Positions 27,401 through 35,400 of a stretch of 64,000 nt of DNA are shown piece after piece. Made by a program: the position numbers and the translations under genes. The DNA is from Prolixibacteraceae bacterium UBA6029 (GTDB lineage: Bacteria; Bacteroidota; Bacteroidia; Bacteroidales; Prolixibacteraceae). The stretch spans positions 159,780-223,779 of the forward strand of contig DIZL01000029.1 of the NCBI GenBank assembly GCA_002429385.1, read 5' to 3'. The notes beneath the pieces are model-generated. The model did not search any database and was not told where the DNA came from. It saw nothing but the letters and a program-made list of their open reading frames with translations. The first letter of the stretch is position 1. The number at the start of each line of letters is the position of its first letter.

Positions 27401-28043
27401 ATGGGCTTATGATATCGGTTATGGTGGATTGGATCATGTAATGGCTTCAGGCGCTGATGTTAATATTCTGGTAATGGATACTGAAGTATATTCAAACACC
27501 GGAGGTCAGGCCTCTAAATCAACTCCGGTTGGTGCAGTTGCCAAGTTTGCAGCTTCAGGAAAACGTATCCGCAAAAAAGATCTGGGCATGATGGCTATGT
27601 CATACGGTTACGTCTATGTCGCACAGGTTGCCATGGGGGCCAGTAATTCGCAGTATTTGAAAGCCATCCGCGAAGCTGAAGCTTATCCCGGTCCATCACT
27701 AATCATCGCTTATTCGCCCTGTATCAACCACGGATTAAAGGCATCTATGGGACGAACACAGCAAGAAGAAAAACTGGCTGTTGAATGTGGATACTGGAGC
27801 CTTTACCGTCACAACCCACTGCTCGAAGCAGAAGGAAAGAATCCATTCGTTGTAGATTCAAATGCACCTGACTGGTCGAAATTCCAGAACTTTCTGAATG
27901 GTGAAGTACGTTACACATCGCTTAGAAAAGCATTTCCTGAAGTAGCTGATGAACTTTTCAAAGTTTCTGAAGAGAATGCCAAATGGAGATATAACGGATA
28001 TAAGAGAATGGCTGCCCAGGATTACTCGGAAGTAGTAGAATAA
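24492..28043 (+). CDS. nifJ: Pyruvate:ferredoxin (flavodoxin) oxidoreductase, single-chain
   Basis: The 1183-residue enzyme oxidises pyruvate and CoA to acetyl-CoA, CO2 and reduced ferredoxin, the key step of anaerobic fermentation. Domain order is the classical fused PFOR. Domain I has YPITPSSTMAEYVDEW. The gamma region carries FYGLGSDGTVGANKNS. The ferredoxin domain has two 4Fe-4S motifs, CIQCNQCAYVCPHA and CTGCGNCADVCPS. The TPP domain has GACAGCGETPYIKL (proximal cluster cysteines) and GDGWAYDIGYGGLDHV with the NTGGQASKSTP loop. Length equals the usual ~1170-1200. A terminator follows ~100 bases after the stop. Confidence 0.97.
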   Translation: MAKQKKFITCDGNYAAAHISYMFSEVACIYPITPSSTMAEYVDEWAAGGKTNIFGRPVRLAEMQSEGGAAGAVHGALQSGSLTTTYTASQGLLLMIPNMYKIAGELLPCVFHISARALASHALSIFGDHSDVYAARQTGFAMLAAGSVQEEMDLAGVSHLATLKSRIPFMAFFDGFRTSHEIQKIEMISQEDMLPLIDMNLIQEFRERALNPEHSVTKGTAQNPDIFFQAREASNRFYDAVPDIVEGYMQDIKKITGREYHPFTYYGAKDAENIIIAMGSVTETIRETVDYLALQGKKVGLLVVHLYRPFSAKYFLNVLPKSVKRIAVLDRSKEPGATGEPLYLDICEVLYGTENAPLIVGGRFGLGSKDTTPAQILSVYENLELNEPKNQFTIGIVDDVTFKSLPLKDEVNVAPAGTYEAKFYGLGSDGTVGANKNSIKIIGEATDKYCQAYFAYDSKKSGGFTSSHLRFGNQPIRSPYLVNNPDFVACHVPAYLHLYDVLKGLKKGGSFLLNSIWDEEETKSKLPDSMKKYMADNGIKFYTINGTKLGEEIGLGNRTNTIMQSAFFKITEVIPFETAVYEMKKAIVKSYGKMGEKVINMNYAAVEAGGNNVVKIEVPAEWKNIVLKTNGEDHDRPEYIKNIVDVINAQKGDDLPVSTFLGAEDGTFMAGTAAYEKRGVAVNVPEWQAENCIQCNQCAYVCPHAAIRPFLIDEDEMAKLPAGTNSLKAIPNKQFPNLNFKIQVSVLDCTGCGNCADVCPSKEKALVMKPLGTQEAEISRWNYFDKNVTYKEKIVEKSKTVKNSQFAQPLFEFSGACAGCGETPYIKLISQLFGERMMVSNATGCSSIYGGSAPSTPYCQNKESGKGVAWANSLFEDNAEYGFGMSEGVSAQRDRIEMIMKDALLKGASEAEKEAFTAWIENKLNGEKTEEVSAKVREVLGDSNAAYAKEIMSLKQYLVKKSQWIFGGDGWAYDIGYGGLDHVMASGADVNILVMDTEVYSNTGGQASKSTPVGAVAKFAASGKRIRKKDLGMMAMSYGYVYVAQVAMGASNSQYLKAIREAEAYPGPSLIIAYSPCINHGLKASMGRTQQEEKLAVECGYWSLYRHNPLLEAEGKNPFVVDSNAPDWSKFQNFLNGEVRYTSLRKAFPEVADELFKVSEENAKWRYNGYKRMAAQDYSEVVE

Positions 28044-28140
28044 AACAGATACAAATCAGGAATGGGTCATAAGAAATGAGGAAAAAAGGAAAAGTGCAAT
28101 AGCTTCATTTCTGAGATTTGATTCATACCATACAACAACT

Positions 28141-28177
28141 AAAAACTCCGGAGTAATTTTACTTCGGAGTTTTTTTA
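28141..28177 (+). terminator. Terminator of PFOR gene
   Basis: Arms aactccggagtaa and ttacttcggagtt (one mismatch) enclose a short loop and are followed by seven T. Confidence 0.85.
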
Positions 28178-28271
28178 TTTGAGATAGAAAAGTATTGATG
28201 ATTTGATTATAATTGTCAGCAAAATAGATATTACAGTTGAGCATATGCTGAAAATGATTAACTTTAAGATT

Positions 28272-28823
28272 ATGATTCGCTTTGCAAATAAAACAATGAG
28301 CTCAGTAAAATTCGTCTGTATTGGTTTAATCGTGCTGTTAACAGTAAGCGGTTGCAACAGTACCCGATACATGACTGACCAGGTTAGTATTGAACGTCAG
28401 CAGGATATGAGGAAGCACCGAACAAGTGGAAACCTGGGCGATGTGGGTCTCAACTGTGGAAGTTTATTCTTGTCTGTCGTTTTAAATTCAGGGTTTGAAG
28501 TCATTTCGAGAGAACGCACCTTTAAAAAGATAAACCTTCTCAATGAATCTGGCGACACACTGAAAGTCAATATGCTAACCGACATTGTATGGAAAGAAAC
28601 CGGTTACTGCGATATTATGGGAATTGTTCTGCCTCCCGGAGCCACACAGAAATTGCTGGTTCCCTACCCTGCTGCTTATAACGTATATTATAAAACACCC
28701 TATTCTGAAGAAGAAAAACTGGAAATACGAACCGACGGAAGTTTTCATACCATCAAACTTAAATCAGGAATGACCAATGTGCCTATACAAGAGAAACAAA
28801 ATGACAATGGTCAGAAGCAGTAA
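28272..28823 (+). CDS. Lipoprotein of unknown function
   Basis: Start uncertain: ATGs at 28245, 28272 and 28296 are in frame, and the last gives the tightest signal. The segment VKFVCIGLIVLLTVSGCNST is a lipoprotein signal peptide with lipobox Ser-Gly-Cys. The mature ~165 residues include LGDVGLNCGSLFLSVV and LNESGDTLKVNMLTDIVW, with a possible beta-sandwich character. No family is recognised. It is between PFOR and a convergent aminotransferase gene, with no operon partners. Confidence 0.65.
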   Translation: MIRFANKTMSSVKFVCIGLIVLLTVSGCNSTRYMTDQVSIERQQDMRKHRTSGNLGDVGLNCGSLFLSVVLNSGFEVISRERTFKKINLLNESGDTLKVNMLTDIVWKETGYCDIMGIVLPPGATQKLLVPYPAAYNVYYKTPYSEEEKLEIRTDGSFHTIKLKSGMTNVPIQEKQNDNGQKQ

Positions 28824-28856
28824 TTTACTTTACCTGTTTGAGTTAAATGATCAATC

Positions 28857-29666
28857 TTATCGTATTTTCTTTTCGTTTTGAATATACAACGCGATGAGAT
28901 CGTCGTATTGCTTCATCAGCTTCCTAACCAAAGGATGACTGGTATCAATAATCTGATTTCCGATTGATTGGACCGGTAAAATTCCAGGAGAAGTCCCGGT
29001 AAGGAAAACGGCATCATAATTTCCAATTTCAGAAGAAATGACCGCCTCTTCAACAAGCATATACTCAAGTTTGTACAGACACTCAATCACCTTCTTCCTG
29101 GTGACCCCAACCAAAACTGATGAAGCAGGAGCAGTATAAAACACATTGTCTTTTACAAAAAAGACGTTTGAACGACTTCCTTCAGTAATCAGATTATCCC
29201 TGTTGACCAATAGAACTTCATACAATTTCTGATCTGCAATCATCTTATTGGCACCTTCACGAATGGTGGCCTGAATCACCTTGGCATTCGGGTTTTCGCG
29301 CTCAGCAAAAAACAAATCTATTGTAACTCCCTTAAGGTATTCTTCCCGCGCCGGATAGCTATGTGGTATAATGGAAAAGGTCCATTTGATTTCGTTTTTA
29401 GCCTTTAAATAGACAAACCGGATGTTCCCGTTCAGTGTTTTATTTTCCTCTGCCAGGTACTGAATATTATGCTTAAATTCATTACAATCCATGTGAAACG
29501 GAATTCCTTGAATTTTCATGGATTGCCTGAGCCGGTTGAAGTGGTCTTCAAGAAAAAGAGCAACTCCATCGATGATCCGTATCACTTCGTATATGGATTG
29601 ATCTGAATTTAATTTCTCAAACTGAGATTCAGTATTATTCCTGACATTACCCATTAATTTATCCAA
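28857..29666 (-). CDS. Aminotransferase class IV (PLP) protein
   Basis: The 269-residue protein shows the class IV fold shared by branched-chain aminotransferases and 4-amino-4-deoxychorismate lyase. Marks are FLEDHFNRLRQS at the N-terminus, LLVNRDNLITEGSRSNVFFV (the E-G-x-x-S-N PLP phosphate region) and SSVLVGVTRKKVIE. The C-terminal FLTGTSPGILPVQSIG contains the conserved Thr. ILDE-like BCAT motifs are absent and the length is short, so an ADC lyase or D-amino-acid-type enzyme is as likely as BCAT. It ends an unbroken run with the membrane protein and M28 peptidase genes (5- and 15-base gaps). Confidence 0.85.
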   Translation of the reverse strand: MDKLMGNVRNNTESQFEKLNSDQSIYEVIRIIDGVALFLEDHFNRLRQSMKIQGIPFHMDCNEFKHNIQYLAEENKTLNGNIRFVYLKAKNEIKWTFSIIPHSYPAREEYLKGVTIDLFFAERENPNAKVIQATIREGANKMIADQKLYEVLLVNRDNLITEGSRSNVFFVKDNVFYTAPASSVLVGVTRKKVIECLYKLEYMLVEEAVISSEIGNYDAVFLTGTSPGILPVQSIGNQIIDTSHPLVRKLMKQYDDLIALYIQNEKKIR

Positions 29667-29671
29667 ATCGT

Positions 29672-30553
29672 TTAAAACAAAAAGAGATTCATAATCATTC
29701 CCTGTGTCATATTTCCTGTATGGTAATCGAGCTGTGAACCGAACATACTGTGGGGAATGGAATAAATAAGTAATAGTACCACTGCTGCAAGAATGGTATA
29801 AAAAGGTTTTTCTCTTCTGCGGTTCATGACTACGGCCAGAATCCAGAACAGAAATGCAATCAGTGTTTTATTATCAGTCAGGTCCCAGCCAAAAGGGACG
29901 CCTGTCCAAAGGTCTCCAAAAGCATAAAGCTGAACCAGAGGACCAAGAAGCATGCCACCAATCAATAATGAACCAAAAGTCAACAAACCAAATTCACGAA
30001 AGGAAGGTACCCGGAATGCTGCCATCAAACCGGAGAGAGTAGAAAATAGCATGGCAATAAACATGAACAGGATATGAGGTAGTAATATCGCCAATGGTAC
30101 TCCACCTTTAAAACGGATAACCACGGGGGTCTCTTTCAGATAGGTTTTTGTACTGTTACGATCCGTTATTTCGAAGTAATACTCAACTTTGCCGGCAGCA
30201 GGTTGTTGAGGAACCTCAACATAAAATCCCTCTTCCTTATCAACATTGAATAATTTATTCATGATAAAGGAATGAATTGGATTGCTTTTATATTGAAAAT
30301 CAGCAACCTGGAATTCATCTTTTGAAAGATATCTGCGATAATAAATCCGGGCCTTAACTGTTGTGTCTTTAATCTCCAATTTGACAACCGGTTCTTCATC
30401 CAATGCAAGACTTCGTATAAGTTTCAGCTCATAACTGACTCCGTTGGCCGAAACTGTTTGTTGTTTAGGATAAGTAGGTCCGGTTTTTCGCTGATAGATT
30501 GCCGCTGAAATGGTAATCACGAAAGCCAGGAACCATAATAGAAATTTCTTCAT
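29672..30553 (-). CDS. Polytopic membrane protein of unknown function
   Basis: The 293-residue protein has an N-terminal helix (FLLWFLAFVITISAAIYQ), ~130 residues of extracytoplasmic beta-type sequence (YELKLIRSLALDEEPVVKLE, KVEYYFEITDRNS) and four C-terminal helices. The last four are around PLAILLPHILFMFIAMLFS, LTFGSLLIGGMLLGPLV, LIAFLFWILAVVMN and FYTILAAVVLLLIYSIP. I recognise no named family. It lies between the M28 peptidase and aminotransferase genes with tiny gaps, so the three are likely cotranscribed, though no common pathway is evident. Confidence 0.8.
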   Translation of the reverse strand: MKKFLLWFLAFVITISAAIYQRKTGPTYPKQQTVSANGVSYELKLIRSLALDEEPVVKLEIKDTTVKARIYYRRYLSKDEFQVADFQYKSNPIHSFIMNKLFNVDKEEGFYVEVPQQPAAGKVEYYFEITDRNSTKTYLKETPVVIRFKGGVPLAILLPHILFMFIAMLFSTLSGLMAAFRVPSFREFGLLTFGSLLIGGMLLGPLVQLYAFGDLWTGVPFGWDLTDNKTLIAFLFWILAVVMNRRREKPFYTILAAVVLLLIYSIPHSMFGSQLDYHTGNMTQGMIMNLFLF

Positions 30554-30568
30554 ACAGATAACCTTGAT

Positions 30569-32353
30569 TTACAATTGAATAATCAGCACTTCTTTTTTCG
30601 AATCGCGCATGACTTCAACGCTGATAGTTTCACCATGTTTAAGTTGATTCAGTCGAAACATGTAATCCTGAATATTACCTACGGGTTTCCCATTGATTGA
30701 AATAATGATATCGCCTTTCTTCATTCCACCTAAAGCTGCAGGCCTTCCCGGTGTTACCAGATCAGCCCGTAGACCATTTTTCACATTTCCGGCGAAATCA
30801 GGCATAATCCCAAGTGTAACACCTTTCTTCCTGGTACCTCGGCTCACAACCATTTGGGGTCCTGCTTCCTTAAATATCAGTTTGGTATCCATATTAGCCA
30901 GGTCTGAAATAATCCTGAAAGCTGATTCAGAAATCTTCTCCATACCTGCATAATTGATTTTATCCCAGGTATCAGCAGGTGTATGGTAATCAAGATGAGC
31001 ACCGGATGTGACAAAAAGCACAGGAATATTTTTACCATAAAACGATGCATGATCAGATGGGCCATAGCCTTCTTCAGTTAAAGAAAGTTTCATCGCAGTA
31101 GTATCGAATGAAGTACGAATCATTTGCCGGAACTGATCGGCTGTTCCAACTCCTCCAATTTGCACTTTTGTGCTATCAGTCAAGCGACCAACCATATCAA
31201 GATTAACCATGGCATTTAATTGATTCAGATTAAAAGCTGGATTATCAACGAAATATTTTGATCCAAGCAAGCCCTCTTCTTCACCTGAAAAGGAAATAAA
31301 TGCAACACTTCTCTTGTGTTTATCGGGTGATTTAGCCAACTCTTCAGCCAATTCCAGCATCATGCCGACACCAGAGGCATTGTCATCGGCACCGTGATGT
31401 ACTGCAATAGTATCAGGAACCCGACTGCCTGAGCCCAAACCACCCATACCAAGATGATCGAAATGTGCACCAATGACCACGTATTGATTTTTCAGCACTT
31501 TATCACTACCGGGAATTACCATCACTACATTTCGCGTAGCAACCGTAGTTTGTTTTACATCTGATTGACCTGAAACATTTACACCGGTTGTAAAACTCCC
31601 CGCTTTCCGCTGTTCATTTAGTTTCTTTTCGAGATCCTCAATCAATAGGTTTTTAGGTTCAAGAATCAAATTGGCAACCTTTCTGGAAATGCGGAAAGCA
31701 GGGATTCCAACAGACTGGTCACCTTTTGCCAGTGGTTCAAACTTATCTTCCGGATCAAAAACCTTTCCTGAAACCAACAGAACTGCTAAAGCGCCCATGT
31801 CTTTTGCCTGAAGAACTTTGTCACGGTCACGGCTATACCTGATAAACGGGCTGGAATTCTTTTCAATTTCAGGATCAGCCCTTAGAATCATCACTACTTT
31901 CCCTTTAACATCAATACCAGCATAATCATTCCATTTCAGGCTGTCTTCATTGATTTCAAATCCATATCCGGCAAAAAGCACTTCACCTGTGAAAGTATTA
32001 TTTTGAGAAAAAGCAAAGGGACCAAAATCAATATCAATTTTGAAGGATGTTCCGTTAAGCAACAAACTGTTAGCGGGTCCATTAATAATTTTATCAGTTA
32101 CCCTGAACCGCTGAAATCCTTTGTCTGACAATGGAACCAAGCCATATCCCGTTAATTGATTGCGGATATAGGTGGCGGCGAGACTATCGCCTTCTGTTCC
32201 TGTTAGTCGGCCTTTCAATTCATCAGATGCCAGATAACTTACATGTTTTTTCATTTCAGCCGCCTTATCCTCAGGTGACCTTACTTTGTTTTTAGCAAAT
32301 GAAAGCGATAGTGTTGCAATAAAAATTAAACCTGTCAGTCCAATTATCTTCAT
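30569..32353 (-). CDS. Secreted M28 family metallopeptidase with PA and PDZ domains
   Basis: Start set at 32353, where MKIIGLTGLIFIATLSLSFA is a signal peptide; an in-frame start at 32401 would bury it. The 594-residue protein has a PA insert (~110-240: AVLLVSGKVFDPED). The M28 zinc site follows, with HFDHLGMG, HHGADDNASG, EEEGLLGSKYF, NLDMVGR and SDHASFY giving His, Asp, Glu, Asp and His ligands. A C-terminal PDZ domain ends the protein (GRPAALGGMKKGDIIISING). It is probably a periplasmic or exported aminopeptidase. The PDZ appended to an M28 core is common in Bacteroidota. Confidence 0.93.
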   Translation of the reverse strand: MKIIGLTGLIFIATLSLSFAKNKVRSPEDKAAEMKKHVSYLASDELKGRLTGTEGDSLAATYIRNQLTGYGLVPLSDKGFQRFRVTDKIINGPANSLLLNGTSFKIDIDFGPFAFSQNNTFTGEVLFAGYGFEINEDSLKWNDYAGIDVKGKVVMILRADPEIEKNSSPFIRYSRDRDKVLQAKDMGALAVLLVSGKVFDPEDKFEPLAKGDQSVGIPAFRISRKVANLILEPKNLLIEDLEKKLNEQRKAGSFTTGVNVSGQSDVKQTTVATRNVVMVIPGSDKVLKNQYVVIGAHFDHLGMGGLGSGSRVPDTIAVHHGADDNASGVGMMLELAEELAKSPDKHKRSVAFISFSGEEEGLLGSKYFVDNPAFNLNQLNAMVNLDMVGRLTDSTKVQIGGVGTADQFRQMIRTSFDTTAMKLSLTEEGYGPSDHASFYGKNIPVLFVTSGAHLDYHTPADTWDKINYAGMEKISESAFRIISDLANMDTKLIFKEAGPQMVVSRGTRKKGVTLGIMPDFAGNVKNGLRADLVTPGRPAALGGMKKGDIIISINGKPVGNIQDYMFRLNQLKHGETISVEVMRDSKKEVLIIQL

Positions 32354-32444
32354 TGTGTTAAGTTTAGTATAGCTTAATTTCAAAATTAAGCTTATTATCA
32401 AGATTAAGCATAAAAATAGTAATCTTTTGCAATTAACACATTAT

Positions 32445-35400
32445 TTATTCATGAGGTAAACTGAAATAAAAAGTTGCTCCGTGATCAATCTCTCCTTCAG
32501 CCCAACATCGACCTCCATGACGAGTAACGATTCTGTTGATGTTTGCCAGCCCAATACCTATTCCTTCAAACTCGCTGTGTTTATGTAGACGCTGAAACAC
32601 ACCAAACAGTTTATTGACATATTTCATATTAAAACCACATCCATTATCTTTTACAAAGAAAACCGTTTCATCTTTTTTCAGGTAACTGCCTATTTCTATT
32701 ATAGCTTTGTCTTTTTTACCGGTATACTTAATTGCATTCGATATGAGGTTCGTCCAGACCTGACCAATCAGCTGATAATCACCAAATGTTTCATGAATTT
32801 GATTGATCTTTATTTCAATATCCCTTTCTTTAATTTCCAGGCTGAAGATTTCCAGTCCATGCTTAACGATTTGTAAAGTATCAATTCTTGATTTTCGTAA
32901 TACCGAACGATTCAATCTTGAAAAAGTAAGTAAAGCATCGATCAGTTTTCCCATTTCTTCGGAAGAACGAGACACGATGATTAGGTAGCCAATCTCTTCT
33001 TCTGTCAGTTCTGTTGTTTTGTTTTCAAGAAACAAACTGATAAATCCATTAATGTGTCTTAGTGGCGCCCGCAAATCATGAGAAACAGAATAAGAGAAAG
33101 CTTCAAGTTCTTTATTTGCTGCCTCGAGTTGTTCTGTACGTTCAATCACCCGTTGTTCCAAAGTTTCGTTGAGTTTTTGTATTTCCTTTTCCGCTTTCCT
33201 GCGTTCGCTGATTTCTTCCTGAAGCGATTGATTGGCAATCAACAATTCTTCAGTCCGTTCCTTTACCCGATGTTCCACCTCAGCATATGCCTTTTGCAGC
33301 TCACTTTGGGTGTAAATCAATTTATCTTTCTCCAACTGTAATTCAGCATTAACCATGCGAAGCTGATTGGGACTTGGAATCGCTAATATTTTAGGCAGAT
33401 AAGGCCATACTACAATTGCTGTTGCAAGGGAAATAACTGCACAGATGGCGTCAACAGTGGCCTGCCACCAGTTCACCGGCCACCATAAACCAATGACGTG
33501 AAAAATATGGGTTGAACCACATGCAAGAATAAATAAGCCAAACAGGAAAATAATCCAGGTAAATGGCATATCCTTACGCTTCCGGGTAAAGATGATCAGA
33601 AAGAAAGGAATCGATAAGTATGAGATGGCAATTATGGCATTTGAAAGTGCCATAACCATCATCAAAGCCGGTGTCATCGTGCCGGAAAGAGCTCCCTTGA
33701 TTTCCATTGTACCGGGCATCAGCCACATGGGAGCAATGATTAAAATGGCCAGACAAACCGCCGGAGCAATGATGCGTGGAAGTAGTTCGACAGATTGTCG
33801 TAAAATGCTCTTCTTTGGAGCAAATGTCTGAACTTTGTACGCCCTCAAACGCAGACTGTTGGTTACAACAAATATGGAACTAAATGCCATTGCTCCCGCC
33901 GCAAACATAGGGCTTAGCAGCCCGTAAGCTGCAATTGGGATCAATGCAATATTGTAAAATAATGCCCAGATCAGATTTTGAATGATGGTTTGAGAGGTTC
34001 CCCTTGATAACGAGATCGCGCGACCAACTCCTGAAAGGTCACCACTGATCAGTGTAATCCCGGCAGCTGCCATCGCAATATCTGTTCCGGTACCTATGGC
34101 AATACCCACATCGGCTTGAGCCAGTGCCGGAGCATCATTGATGCCATCGCCCACCATAGCAACTATGGGATTGGCATAATTTCCCAATGTTTTGGTTTCC
34201 TGCAATTTCTTAATCGCTTCTGCCTTTTCACCGGGCAACACTTCTGCCACAACCCTTGAAATTCCTACTTGCTTGGCAATTGCATCAGCTGTTAACTGAT
34301 TATCTCCTGTAATCATTACAACATCTAATCCAAGTTTATAGAGATCGCTGATGGCCTCTTTTGCACCGGTTTTCAATGTATCAGCAACTGCGATAATCCC
34401 TATATGTTGACTTTTTCCTTCGCTATTTGCAGGCTTCGCCGCAATGATCATCGCGGTTTTCCCTTCAGTTTGCAATCTGATAATATCTGCCTGAAGTTCC
34501 TCTGTCGGAATACCTTCATTCTGCATCATCCGCAGATTTCCTATCGATATTATCTGATCATCAATACTGGCCCGAATACCGGAACCGCCAAAAGCACGGA
34601 ATCGGACGGGATCAGAAAGTTTTAATCCCTTTTCATGAGCCGCTTTTACCATTGCATGTCCCAATGGATGTTCCGATCCCCGTTCGGCACTTGCTGCCAA
34701 TCGAAGAATCTCCTCTAAAGAATAATCTCCAAAAGCTATAATATCTGTCACTTCAGGTTCTCCTCGGGTGATGGTACCGGTTTTATCGAGTACTACAACA
34801 TTTACTTTTCCTGCCCGCTCAAGAACCTCGCTGTTCTTAAACAGAATCCCATTCTCGGCTCCCTTGGAAGTCCCCACCATGATTGCTGTCGGTGTAGCCA
34901 GTCCAATAGCACACGGACATGCAATAACAAGAACTGCTATGGCATTCATCATGGCGCCCGTCCAGTCAGCTTGTGCAACATAAATCCAACCTAAAAAAGT
35001 AAATAACGCAAGTCCAATAATGATGGGAACAAAATATTTCCCGATCTCATCGGTCAATTTCTGTATCGGCGCTTTACTTCCTTGTGCCACCTGAACCATC
35101 TTTACGATCTGTGACAAGGTAGTATTCCTTCCCACCCTGGTGGCTTCAAACCTGATCAGTCCTTCACGGTTAATCGTTGCACCTATCACTTCATCGCCGG
35201 GACCTTTACTAACCGGCATCGACTCACCGGTAATCATCGATTCTTCAAATGCCGACCGGCCTTCGCTGATAATCCCATCAACCGGAACTTTTTCTCCCGG
35301 GCGAACCAAAACAATATCTCCAACTTCAACCAATTCAATGTTGATCTTAGTTTCAATTCCTTCCCTGATAACACAAGCTGTTTTGGCACGCAAGTTCATC

